A stretch of 20,789 nt of DNA, from the NCBI GenBank assembly GCA_021827885.1, contig JAKAUD010000163.1, positions 1 through 20,789 on the forward strand, written 5' to 3'. The notes beneath the pieces are model-generated. The model saw only the letters and a list, made by a program, of their open reading frames with translations, was not told where the DNA came from and did not search any database. The stretch's first letter is position 1. Every line of letters begins with the position of its first letter. Position numbers and translations under genes: made by a program. Positions 7,336 to 15,410 of this stretch are shown piece by piece. This DNA is from Thermoplasmata archaeon. GTDB lineage: Archaea > Thermoplasmatota > Thermoplasmata > Thermoplasmatales > Thermoplasmataceae.

Positions 7336-7473
7336 ATGACGTTGATTCGTGCTCTCTTTCAACCGTACAAGTATAGAGTTAACGAAAGAAAAAAAGACAT
7401 AGATAGAGGCCTACTGATAATAAAAACATTCTGGAATACGGTGAAACTCAAGGTGAAATTAAATGAAAAGTGA
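7336..7473 (+). CDS. Small basic protein overlapping the FkbM gene start
   Basis: The 45-residue ORF has the best ribosome site in the region: GGGAGGT at 7323-7329, six bases before ATG 7336. The peptide is basic (MTLIRALFQPYKYRVNERKK, then a mixed hydrophobic and basic end). It ends at TGA 7471-7473, overlapping the next gene (ATG 7463) by 11 bases in another frame, the arrangement of translationally coupled genes. I do not recognise it. It could be a real small protein, a leader that couples translation into the methyltransferase, or the 5' relic of an older gene. Confidence 0.4.
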   Translation: MTLIRALFQPYKYRVNERKKDIDRGLLIIKTFWNTVKLKVKLNEK

Positions 7474-8359
7474 GAATAAATGCTACTTTTCCTCGATTAA
7501 CAGCTCTCTGGTTAACACTGTTAAACGATATAGAACTACTTACAAAAATTATATCAGCTGCATGCTGAATGTGTTTTTATCTAAATATCCGTTTACTGCT
7601 GAATTAAAAAATGGAGAACGGATTGTAGTACATAATGGGACAGAGGCATTCTTTATTTCAAAAGGCAAAAAATCTTTAAAGTATGATCCCACAGAAATGC
7701 TCTTACATCTCAGTTTCAAGGAGTGGGATATTAAGTTTTTTGGTGCAGAAGAAAATGGAGACCTCTTTGGTATTTATGAGGAAGAGTTATACCGCTATTT
7801 AAATGTCAAGAATAAAGCTGTAATCGATGTGGGAGCCAATATTGGAGATTCATCAATTTACTTTGTATTGATGGGAGCTAAAAAAGTCATATCAATCGAA
7901 CCCGAAAGGGACGCATATAACGCTGGAGTCAAAAATATTACTTTAAATGGGGTAGAGGATAGGATTGTTTTCATAAATGCCGCACTCAGTTATAAAGATG
8001 GGATTACCTGGGGAGAGATAGATAAAGGTATTGGAGCGAAATTTAAACAATCCAATGGAGGTTACATGTTTCGAACAGTAACCATAGATTCACTAATCAA
8101 GGATTATGATATCAAGGGAAATGATTGGGTTCTAAAACTAGACTGTGAAGGCTGCGAATATGACTCACTTTTGTCCACGAGTTATGAAAGTTTGAGGTCG
8201 TTTGCCGAGATTATTCTTGAGTTTCACAATGGTCCTTTTTTGATTTTGAAAAAACTTGAATCTTCAGGATTCAGAGTTTATAATATAAAAGCGGGTAATC
8301 TTGAAACGCGATTTGCTCCAAAGGAAAAGTTTGGTTTAATGCTCGCTGTTAGAGGGTGA
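7463..8359 (+). CDS. FkbM-family SAM-dependent methyltransferase (first of two)
   Basis: The 298-residue enzyme should O-methylate a sugar hydroxyl using S-adenosylmethionine. SAM motif I is VIDVGANIGDSSIYF (about residues 120-134), the acidic motif II is ISIEPERDAY (143-152), and the FkbM signature LKLDCEGCEYDSLL stands at 224-237. The C-terminus has EIILEFHNGP (249-258). Length is normal for the family and no membrane segment is seen. AGGTG at 7451-7455 precedes ATG 7463. The gene sits six bases before the giant membrane protein, and its own stop lies inside the GAGGGTGA ribosome site of that gene, so the two are almost certainly co-translated. It is a clear paralogue of the product of 13320-14222. 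Confidence 0.88.
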   Translation: MKSENKCYFSSINSSLVNTVKRYRTTYKNYISCMLNVFLSKYPFTAELKNGERIVVHNGTEAFFISKGKKSLKYDPTEMLLHLSFKEWDIKFFGAEENGDLFGIYEEELYRYLNVKNKAVIDVGANIGDSSIYFVLMGAKKVISIEPERDAYNAGVKNITLNGVEDRIVFINAALSYKDGITWGEIDKGIGAKFKQSNGGYMFRTVTIDSLIKDYDIKGNDWVLKLDCEGCEYDSLLSTSYESLRSFAEIILEFHNGPFLILKKLESSGFRVYNIKAGNLETRFAPKEKFGLMLAVRG

Positions 8360-8365
8360 ATAATC

Positions 8366-11300
8366 ATGAAAATGAAGCACATTAAAAACTTAAATGGAAT
8401 AGTTTCACACTACCATTTAAAGAGAAAACCTAGGATTCTCTTCTTTTTTGTATTTTTATTTATTATCGAGGTTGCGTTCTTCTTCAGGTTATTGTCCGAT
8501 TTCAATGGTTATATTTCTTACGGTAATTTTCCTACTTCATTTATGTATAATCTTACTCCTTTTACGAATATTTTCTGGAACATTTCTGGCGGTTTCCCAC
8601 TGTATGATCCTTTTGTTAATCTTCTGAACATTTTTATTTTAAATGGTCCACTTTTCCTATTTGGAACGCTGATAGGCACAGATTGGGGTGTAAAGTTGTA
8701 CATCACTGGGAGTGTGTTTTTATTGGGATTTTCATTTTACTATCTTCTTTCTGTCCTGAATATAAATGGATGGGGGAGGGAGATCGGTACTTTATTCCTT
8801 CTTTTCAATCCATTTCAACTCCAGCTTTATGGCTCAGGAGATTTTTCGATATTTATTGATTTGTCTTTTTTATTTTTATCACTAGCATTTCTTTATAAGG
8901 GATTGAACAAAGGATCTTTTTTCAACAAATACTTTTATATTTTTCTAGTATTTCTTCTCTTTACGATTCTGTATATTGAAATTTTCTATTTCGGAGTATT
9001 TATCAGCATAATATTCGCGCTGATAGTTATCGTCTATAGTTATCGTAAAGACGGAATTTCTACAATTCTTAAGAAATTTGTTTCATTCATTATTTCATTT
9101 GCTTTTATAGTCCCAATGTCATTGATTTACTTTCTCCCTCTATTTGCCAGTGGAATTTATGTCAGCTCTACTTCTCCTATTGTTTTATCTGTTGACCTTT
9201 TCAGAACTTACTCAGAGTCTATATTTAATCTTATGATTTTGAAGGGGTATCAACCCAATCTTGGGTGGATGTCTTCTGCTACCTTTGGGAAAATATACTT
9301 TCAAACTTGGCAATTACTTGAACTAGCTCTTGTTATATTTATACTACTCCAATCTATCCTTCTAAAAGGCATTAAGTATAAAGTAATTCTTTCTCTGCTT
9401 CTGATAGCGTTTCTCTTAGGTTCAGGTCTAAATAGTCCTTTGGCTAATCTAAATTTAATTCTATACCAGAAATTTCCTGGCTACCCTGTATTAAACACTT
9501 CTTATTGGTGGGAGTGGGTCATCGTTTCTCCACTTTACAGTGCAATCGTAGCCTTTTCACTAGATGATCTATCCAAAAACCCTCTAAAGAAAATTATCTC
9601 ATTGCCTTCTCTCTCTAAAAAGACCCAGGTGAATATAGTTGTCAGTAAAAAAAATAAAGGAATTGATCATCCATTTTTCATCTTTTTCGTGGTCTTGATA
9701 GTAATAATATTGTTGATGCCAATCGTTACCCAAGGATATTACGGAGGGTATGACGGAATAAGAGAAAAAAATTTACCTAAGGACTATTTTATTGAACCTT
9801 ATGTAGTCCAGTCGCTAGTTGGTAATAACTATACGGGCATAGCATATATAACCCCATCGAACTACGTCATTTATAACAATGGTTCTCAATATTTCGGCAA
9901 CGTACTTATGGAATCTAACTCGTTTTACAGGACGCCGATCATATCATTTAATGGAGTTAGTTCTTTAAATGAGACAAATTTCTACTACTGGGTTTTTAAG
10001 TTATTTTATGAGAATCGTACAAAATTCTTTCCTGAGCTCATGGCGATGGCAGGAATCTCTTACTTTGTAACCTTGAATAATTTGTCTTCAATTTATTATG
10101 GGTCTTATTTTATGCCCTGGTCGTGGCATGTTAATCCAAATTCTCTTATGTCGTATCAGACAGGCGTTAAGAAGATTTACAGTTCAAATTCATACTCCAT
10201 ATACAAGAACGATTATTATAACGGAGAGGCAGTGTACGTAAATAGCTTTACCTTGGTTTCTGGTAGTTTTAATATTTTGAATAGAATGGCTTACGCGGGA
10301 TTTAATCTTAGCAACTTGAACATTTTGTTCGCAAATGAAGCCAACGGTTTCAATGCAACGAGTTTACTGGCTAATACAACATTGATTGTTTCCTCTTCTG
10401 TAAATGAACTAAACTCATTAGGACTAGCATTGGATGAAAAAGCAAAACAAATTTCCCTAAATAGATATACCAATAACATATACTCAAACGTTTCATTATC
10501 CTGGGTAAACTCGTATGAAATGACTCAAAGTCCCGGAAGCATGTTAATCAACCGAACGCTTCAGTATGGCTACATCCCCTATATAACCTCTCAACCAAGT
10601 CCTTCATTAATTACTTATGGAAGGCACTTGCTAACCATTCCAGTCAGTATAAATTCATCCGGACTTCATTCTATTTGGATGCACGTATTATTTAGTTCCT
10701 CGGGTAACTCTTCCTTAGAGGTTTTGCTTAACGGTCAAGTGATAAAGTCTTTAATTACAAGCGCAGAATATAATGGAAGCAAGGGATATCAGTGGGTTAG
10801 AGTTGTAGCAAATATGACTAGTGGTCTGAATAACATCTCTTTTCTTTCTACTGATGGTTTGAATTCTATTAATTCACTGTATATTACTAGATTTGGCTCT
10901 GAAAGTGCAACAATGAAGGAAATCCTAGATGTGACAAGACACGAGCATATCCCTATTTATTTAATCTCATCAATATCGGATAACAACATCACCTTGCTCG
11001 GATATTTCAAATATAATTATAACAAAGGAAATACTCTATCCGAAGGAGATTATTTTAAAATTAGTAACCCAAAAATTCCGTCCATCTACAAGACAAATTG
11101 TGCAAATGTTAATATTTCAATTGTAGACACGAATAATTCACTTTATTCTGGCATAGGTTATTTCCAGGTACCCTCATTTGTTAAAACAACCTATCTAGAA
11201 TTATACTCTTTTAGTAATTCTAGCAACACTGAAATTTATAATGAAGATAACTCCACTACGACAAATATTATAAATGGAAAGCCCACGTGGATAAGCATTC

Positions 11301-11773
11301 CAGAAAACCGTCCAGCTTCAGGCTCATATGTAAGATTTGATATTTTGACTGGTTCCGTAGGTCCTCTGAAGATTGTAGTTTCGTCTCTCGCTTCCCCTTT
11401 ATGCTCTAATTCTTCCCTATTTTCACTTGCTGGACTCAAAAATTACTCTAACTTAATTCCACACAACTCTATTAAAGTAGTCCCCACTATTTATGGTTAT
11501 AATATTTTCGCTTCAGGAAAATTGGATATATTGTTAAGAAATCCTTTCTATAACTCTTTTCTGGTCGGAAGCGGAAAATTGAAAACCCACTCAGTACTTG
11601 ATGGAGTTGATACGCTCTTTGTACCTACATCGTCGTACAAAAACGTTTCCGTAATTTCATTTTCAGTAAAACAATTTACATATGGCATAATTAGTTTCGT
11701 AATTTCGACTTTTATATTTTTATTCGCTTTAATGATACAATATTTAAGGTCCAATAAAGAAATACATCTGTGA
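8366..11773 (+). CDS. Giant GT-C/YfhO/AftD-like polytopic membrane protein with sequon-rich exterior domain
   Basis: The 1135-residue protein has an N-terminal membrane part (about ten or eleven hydrophobic segments between residues 22 and 454), an exterior region of about 650 residues, and one last membrane helix (about 1106-1124) with a short basic cytosolic end. Asp45 just after the first segment (RLLSDFNGYISYGN) occupies the place of the conserved loop Asp of GT-C enzymes. The stretch AMAGISYFVTLNN, later KKIYSSNSYSIYKN (about 561-615), resembles the YfhO/AftD-type post-membrane domain. Residues about 750-840 look like a beta-sandwich carbohydrate-binding module. The exterior holds 23 N-x-S/T sequons and the protein's only two cysteines (912, 1013). 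GAGGGTGA at 8352-8359 sets ATG 8366. Likely role: transfer of a lipid-linked sugar to a surface glycan. A non-enzymatic surface scaffold is the alternative. Confidence 0.7.
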   Translation: MKMKHIKNLNGIVSHYHLKRKPRILFFFVFLFIIEVAFFFRLLSDFNGYISYGNFPTSFMYNLTPFTNIFWNISGGFPLYDPFVNLLNIFILNGPLFLFGTLIGTDWGVKLYITGSVFLLGFSFYYLLSVLNINGWGREIGTLFLLFNPFQLQLYGSGDFSIFIDLSFLFLSLAFLYKGLNKGSFFNKYFYIFLVFLLFTILYIEIFYFGVFISIIFALIVIVYSYRKDGISTILKKFVSFIISFAFIVPMSLIYFLPLFASGIYVSSTSPIVLSVDLFRTYSESIFNLMILKGYQPNLGWMSSATFGKIYFQTWQLLELALVIFILLQSILLKGIKYKVILSLLLIAFLLGSGLNSPLANLNLILYQKFPGYPVLNTSYWWEWVIVSPLYSAIVAFSLDDLSKNPLKKIISLPSLSKKTQVNIVVSKKNKGIDHPFFIFFVVLIVIILLMPIVTQGYYGGYDGIREKNLPKDYFIEPYVVQSLVGNNYTGIAYITPSNYVIYNNGSQYFGNVLMESNSFYRTPIISFNGVSSLNETNFYYWVFKLFYENRTKFFPELMAMAGISYFVTLNNLSSIYYGSYFMPWSWHVNPNSLMSYQTGVKKIYSSNSYSIYKNDYYNGEAVYVNSFTLVSGSFNILNRMAYAGFNLSNLNILFANEANGFNATSLLANTTLIVSSSVNELNSLGLALDEKAKQISLNRYTNNIYSNVSLSWVNSYEMTQSPGSMLINRTLQYGYIPYITSQPSPSLITYGRHLLTIPVSINSSGLHSIWMHVLFSSSGNSSLEVLLNGQVIKSLITSAEYNGSKGYQWVRVVANMTSGLNNISFLSTDGLNSINSLYITRFGSESATMKEILDVTRHEHIPIYLISSISDNNITLLGYFKYNYNKGNTLSEGDYFKISNPKIPSIYKTNCANVNISIVDTNNSLYSGIGYFQVPSFVKTTYLELYSFSNSSNTEIYNEDNSTTTNIINGKPTWISIPENRPASGSYVRFDILTGSVGPLKIVVSSLASPLCSNSSLFSLAGLKNYSNLIPHNSIKVVPTIYGYNIFASGKLDILLRNPFYNSFLVGSGKLKTHSVLDGVDTLFVPTSSYKNVSVISFSVKQFTYGIISFVISTFIFLFALMIQYLRSNKEIHL

Positions 11774-11903
11774 AGGAAAATTACTCCTATGAAAAATCAT
11801 GGGCCGTCCCTGAATCAGGTGAATCTGTCCCCGCAATCTTGCCCTCACAGACTTGTGCATCCGCACACTCTGCAACGTACCATTCGTGACCTGGACAGAA
11901 AGG

Positions 11904-11959
11904 GGGAACGCAAGCTACAGCCCGAGGCTAGGTCTCCTCAAGTGATAAACCGCGTTCCC
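11904..11959. repeat. Inverted repeat with inner hairpin
   Basis: GGGAACGC (11904-11911) and GCGTTCCC (11952-11959) are perfect 8-base complements 40 bases apart. Between them AGCC-CGA-GGCT (11919-11929) forms a second small stem. Such nested stems occur at ends of IS200/IS605 elements and in structured RNAs; no T-run follows, so it is not a classic terminator. Confidence 0.45.
11939..11949 (+). repeat. Direct repeat copy 1, CAAGTGATAAA
   Basis: This is identical to 11999-12009, exactly 60 bases downstream. The meaning is unknown; it could be an element end, a regulator site or chance. Confidence 0.4.
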
Positions 11960-11998
11960 TGATTCATAGACTCATATTCTGAGCCTTAATAGATTATA

Positions 11999-12009
11999 CA
12001 AGTGATAAA
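11999..12009 (+). repeat. Direct repeat copy 2, CAAGTGATAAA
   Basis: This is identical to 11939-11949. It lies about 140 bases before the glycosyltransferase start at 12151. Confidence 0.4.
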
Positions 12010-12029
12010 ACAGGGCGAAGTCAGGATCA

Positions 12030-12119
12030 ATGTCTCAGATGGCCATGAATGCAAAGGCTTCAGATAGCATAGCACAGTCAGTAAAAATAATAAGGGAGAA
12101 ATTGCTTACAAAATCGTAA
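12030..12119 (+). CDS. Possible 29-residue ORF before the 12151 gene
   Basis: ATG 12030 to TAA 12117-12119 encodes MSQMAMNAKASDSIAQSVKI and nine more residues, with a weak AGGA at 12023-12026. The composition is protein-like (helix-forming, Ala/Ser/Lys), but the family is unknown and it may be the fragment of a lost gene. Confidence 0.2.
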   Translation: MSQMAMNAKASDSIAQSVKIIREKLLTKS

Positions 12120-12135
12120 GATAATCTTTTTTCAT

Positions 12136-12141
12136 AGGAGG
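12136..12141 (+). promoter_or_regulatory. Ribosome binding site AGGAGG for the 12151 gene
   Basis: AGGAGG lies nine bases before ATG 12151, one of the strongest sites in the window. It implies a leadered transcript, unlike the leaderless genes nearby. Confidence 0.55.
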
Positions 12142-12150
12142 AACAAAATT

Positions 12151-13305
12151 ATGAAGATGTTATTCTTAATAGGGGAATTGTACGGTGAGGGGGCAGGTGC
12201 GAGTGAAGACCTCTTTCGAGTAATTGAAGGGCTGAAAAATAGATATGAAGATTTTGACTATTTCATAATAACACATAGATACCTTTATCCTTCTCCTAAA
12301 TTTCCTATTAATAAAGTTCTATTGTGGCCTAGGTACTATTCAAGTGCTTTAGGCGATAGACGTCTTCAAAAGAAAATAATGGAGTATGATATGGTGTATA
12401 TTAGGCAGACACTTGAATATGTACTACCCTCAATCAGAAGTGGTAAAAGGGTCATATTCAATTTACCGCACGTGGATGAACTTTCAATGTTACGTGGTAA
12501 GACAAAATTTCTTGCATTTTTTACAAGAATGATGATACATCCTCTTTTAAAAAATGTGGATATTGTAATAACGGCAACACCAGAATTCTCATCAGTTCTT
12601 TTAAATAAATTTAATATTAAGTCAATTGTCGTTCCAGATATCGTAGGTGACATATGGCTTAGTGCCATTGAACGCCGTCGCAGAAGAAGAATTTCAACTG
12701 GGGTTGATGTCAATCTTATACACGTTGGAGATTTTGAACTGGATGGGAGAAAGAGGACTGGTCAACTTTTAAATGTAATTAGAGGTGCATTAGAATCCTA
12801 TCCAAAATTGAAATTAAGGATGGTCGGAATGAATAAATATAAAAGTTACTTGGCTAGTAAATATGCTGAAAATTTAGGCATTGAAGAGAATGTCATAATA
12901 GAAGACCATCTCTTATCTGAAGAACAACTGCTAGAAGAATATACTAAGTCAGACATTTATGTTACTACAACTACGTATGAAGGATTTTATAGACCTATTA
13001 TAGAAGCATTTATGACAGGCATGCCTGCTATAGTTTATGATGCGAGGCTTATAACTCACAACCAGGGAATAATCGCTCAAGTAAATCATGTCCTAAAATC
13101 CGGGGCAGGTCTATTATTTGATGGTACGGTTACCTCGTTCTTGGAGGCGTTACGTGAGATTATAAAAAATTATAATTATTATAGTGAGAAGGCTGTTGAA
13201 TATTCATATCAATTCAAATCTGAGAGGATTATCGATAAATACCAGAAAATTATAGATCATCTTAGAAATGGTCATAATGGGGCCAAAGGATTGGCTAAGC
13301 TATAG
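12151..13305 (+). CDS. GT4-family glycosyltransferase
   Basis: The 384-residue GT-B enzyme begins MKMLFLIGELYGEGAGASED, with the small-residue loop seen in GT4 acceptor domains. The donor domain runs from about residue 185: VNLIHVGDFELDGRKRTGQL (187-206), VIIEDHLLSEEQLLEEYTKS (248-267), and TTTYEGFYRPIIEAFMTGMP (273-292), which contains the canonical E-x7-E pair Glu277/Glu285. No membrane helix is seen, so it is a cytosolic or membrane-edge enzyme. A run of six Arg (175-180) at the domain linker is unusual and might touch phospholipid or a phosphate carrier. The gene ends in TAG and is 14 bases before the second FkbM gene, so the two form one unit. Donor and acceptor sugars cannot be told. 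Confidence 0.85.
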   Translation: MKMLFLIGELYGEGAGASEDLFRVIEGLKNRYEDFDYFIITHRYLYPSPKFPINKVLLWPRYYSSALGDRRLQKKIMEYDMVYIRQTLEYVLPSIRSGKRVIFNLPHVDELSMLRGKTKFLAFFTRMMIHPLLKNVDIVITATPEFSSVLLNKFNIKSIVVPDIVGDIWLSAIERRRRRRISTGVDVNLIHVGDFELDGRKRTGQLLNVIRGALESYPKLKLRMVGMNKYKSYLASKYAENLGIEENVIIEDHLLSEEQLLEEYTKSDIYVTTTTYEGFYRPIIEAFMTGMPAIVYDARLITHNQGIIAQVNHVLKSGAGLLFDGTVTSFLEALREIIKNYNYYSEKAVEYSYQFKSERIIDKYQKIIDHLRNGHNGAKGLAKL

Positions 13306-13319
13306 AAGGGGAGATAGTA

Positions 13320-14222
13320 GTGGGAAAATTTAATGAAATAACCGCAATAGTTAAAGGGACGAAAAAGTATAAAAATAATTTTAGATATTGGCCTTTAGTT
13401 TACTACCACATGGCAACAGGTAAATATCCTTTTTGGGCGACAACTAGAGATGGCAGGAAGGTGAGGATTCATGGCATTAATGAACTCTTCCTATTAATGG
13501 CTCAGGTTCATGACTATGAGTATAATGAGGGTGAAAAAACGTTGATTTTAAATTTTCTTGGGAAAAATCTTTACTTTTACGGTACTGAAAGAAATGGAGA
13601 CATACCCAGTGTATTCTTCGGTCGGGATTACGACTCATTAGATGTAAAAGGCAAAGATGTTTTGGATATAGGTGCAAATATTGGAGATTCAACGGTATTC
13701 TTCTGCGTCAAGGGAGCAAGAAGGGTCATAGCTGTAGAACCATTTGAAAATTCATTCAACTTTTGTGAAAAAAATGTCAAAGCAAATGGATGTGACAAGG
13801 TTGTGAAAGTTCTAAATGTTGGAATAGGCAGCATGACAGGTTCTATCTCGATTCCAACTGACCAGGATTTTTCAACAATAGACAATCTGATGAAGAATCG
13901 AAAAGATACTGAGAGGAGCACGATGGTTCCAGTATACTCCCTCCAATCTATCTTGTATCAGGAGAAAATAGAAGATGGGGTGCTAAAAATGGACTGCGAA
14001 GGATGTGAATACGATGTCATACTCTCTTCCAAAATTGAAACGCTGAGGAAAATTGAGGAATATTCTATTGAGTATCACTACGACCCCTTTCCACTCATCA
14101 AAAAGCTTAAGGAAGCTGGTTTTGACGTTACGTTTAAGAGTTCTGGAGGTCCGTCGTATAATCGATCTACAAAGACCGCTATGACCACCGGAATAATATA
14201 TGCAAAGAGAAGCGGAGACTGA
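13320..14222 (+). CDS. FkbM-family SAM-dependent methyltransferase (second of two)
   Basis: The 300-residue product carries SAM motif I VLDIGANIGDSTVFF (about residues 114-128), motif II VIAVEPFENS (136-145) and the FkbM signature LKMDCEGCEYDVIL (222-235), with EYSIEYHYDPFPLIKKL after it. It is the paralogue of the 7463 product; both also share a KYPF motif near residue 37 and the same domain spacing. The start is GTG 13320, set by AAGGGGAG at 13306-13313. It stands between two GT4 genes, so methylation of a sugar added by one of them is the natural guess. Likely acts in the cytosol on a nucleotide sugar or lipid-linked glycan. Confidence 0.88.
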   Translation: MGKFNEITAIVKGTKKYKNNFRYWPLVYYHMATGKYPFWATTRDGRKVRIHGINELFLLMAQVHDYEYNEGEKTLILNFLGKNLYFYGTERNGDIPSVFFGRDYDSLDVKGKDVLDIGANIGDSTVFFCVKGARRVIAVEPFENSFNFCEKNVKANGCDKVVKVLNVGIGSMTGSISIPTDQDFSTIDNLMKNRKDTERSTMVPVYSLQSILYQEKIEDGVLKMDCEGCEYDVILSSKIETLRKIEEYSIEYHYDPFPLIKKLKEAGFDVTFKSSGGPSYNRSTKTAMTTGIIYAKRSGD

Positions 14223-14226
14223 GACA

Positions 14227-14304
14227 ATGTTCATCAAGATGCCGCTTCCTTTCCTCTTGGTCCTAATCATCGGAGAGATAACCGCGATAAAATGCCAAGG
14301 ATAG
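14227..14304 (+). CDS. Possible 25-residue hydrophobic micro-ORF overlapping the next gene start
   Basis: ATG 14227 begins four bases after the methyltransferase stop and encodes MFIKMPLPFLLVLIIGEITA plus five residues, ending at TAG 14302-14304 inside the 14292 gene. The middle is strongly hydrophobic. CGGAG at 14213-14217 could serve as ribosome site. It may couple translation into the next gene, whose own GGAGAG site is 15 bases from its ATG and thus poorly placed. Chance cannot be excluded. Confidence 0.25.
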   Translation: MFIKMPLPFLLVLIIGEITAIKCQG

Positions 14305-15410
14305 CTCTATTTGCATATTCCTTTCTCCCCGGCCAGGGAGGGGGGGAGCAATACAACATTACTCTGGCAAGCGGGCTAGTCCAAAGCGGGGAAGAAGTAT
14401 TTGTCATAACTCCTCAAAAAGCTGGAGGCAACGATTCGCTTCCGTTCCCAGTAATAAGAATAAGAAGCGGGATAATTGAATCGCTGATCGATATGTATAG
14501 AAATTTAAAAGAAATCAAACCAGATTTACTTCACATTTCTGGCCCGACTCCGATTGATTACCTAATAATACCTTTCGCAAAGGTAGCCCAGATTCCAATA
14601 ATATTGACATATCATGCAGACTTTCCTTCGCATTTCGGGCAATTTCTGAATAGGTTAATTTTTATTTTCGGGCGTGGATTTACGAGAATACTTGTACAAA
14701 CGGAAAGGGATAGACAAAACCTAATTAAAAGGGGAATAAAGGAAAAACAAATCATTGCATTTCCATTCAATGGTGTCGACGAAAGGGTTTTCAGGAAAAT
14801 AAACCATGAAGATAGGGATATAGATTTATTATTCATTGGAAAGATGGACAGGGAACACTCCTATAAAGGTCACTGGAAGCTATTGGAAATAATAAAGGAG
14901 GTCAGAAAGGGTAAAGGTGCCAGTTTTTCTATTTGCATAGTTGGCGGCGGTCAGGATTTGCCAGAATTTATCGAAAAGTCTATTCGTGAAGAGTTGAACT
15001 TAATCATTGAAACCAATCTGAGTGATGATGAGCTTGTGCTCTTACTTAATAGAGCTAAAACCATCATATTACCATCTACTAGCAATGCTGAGGGTTTCGG
15101 CAGGGTGATATTAGAGGCATTATTCTGTGGTGTTGTTCCTATACTATCTAAATATGCAGGATCTTCAGAGATTGTACGTAAATATGGTACTGGAGCAATA
15201 ATAGACCCATTTGATATTGAAGGAACTGCTAAGGTGATAACTGATCTGCTGAGTGACGATACAAAGTTGTCAGAATTTAGAATCAACACAACTAAGATGT
15301 TGTCGGATGGACCATTTACGATAAACAGAACAGTTAAGGAGACTGTTGATATCTATAGGGAAGTGATAGAACAATATCAGGCACATACGAGGTTAAAAAA
15401 GCTATTCTAA
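14292..15410 (+). CDS. GT4-family glycosyltransferase
   Basis: The 372-residue GT-B enzyme has all GT4 hallmarks: the N-terminal loop FLPGQGGGEQYNITLASGLV (11-30), THAD-like ILTYHADFPSHFG (104-116), an interdomain motif AFPFNGVDERVF (156-167), donor domain start LLFIGKMDREHSYKGHWKLL (179-198), ICIVGGGQDLPEF (214-226) and SNAEGFGRVILEALFCGVVP (264-283), which includes Glu267-x7-Glu275. It should be a retaining transferase acting at the cytosolic membrane face. The start ATG 14292 lies 69 bases after the FkbM stop. It converges with the minus-strand gene 15402-16571 and overlaps its 3' end by nine bases. Confidence 0.88.
   Translation: MPRIALFAYSFLPGQGGGEQYNITLASGLVQSGEEVFVITPQKAGGNDSLPFPVIRIRSGIIESLIDMYRNLKEIKPDLLHISGPTPIDYLIIPFAKVAQIPIILTYHADFPSHFGQFLNRLIFIFGRGFTRILVQTERDRQNLIKRGIKEKQIIAFPFNGVDERVFRKINHEDRDIDLLFIGKMDREHSYKGHWKLLEIIKEVRKGKGASFSICIVGGGQDLPEFIEKSIREELNLIIETNLSDDELVLLLNRAKTIILPSTSNAEGFGRVILEALFCGVVPILSKYAGSSEIVRKYGTGAIIDPFDIEGTAKVITDLLSDDTKLSEFRINTTKMLSDGPFTINRTVKETVDIYREVIEQYQAHTRLKKLF

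Larger units (their letters stand above)
11774..12150. other. Gap of 377 bases without a convincing gene; possible transposon relic
   Basis: The part from about 11800 to 11960 is much richer in G and C than the AT-rich genes on both sides. It holds a hairpin (11904-11959) and the first copy of an 11-base direct repeat. Short frames read PHRLVHPHTLQRTIRDLDRK and RKLQPEARSPQVINRVP, or ESVPAILPSQTCASAHSATY. Such tails recall decayed IS200/IS605 TnpB ends, but no TnpB motif is present, so this is only a suggestion. The last 150 bases are AT-rich and lead into the promoter and ribosome site of the gene at 12151. Confidence 0.4.
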
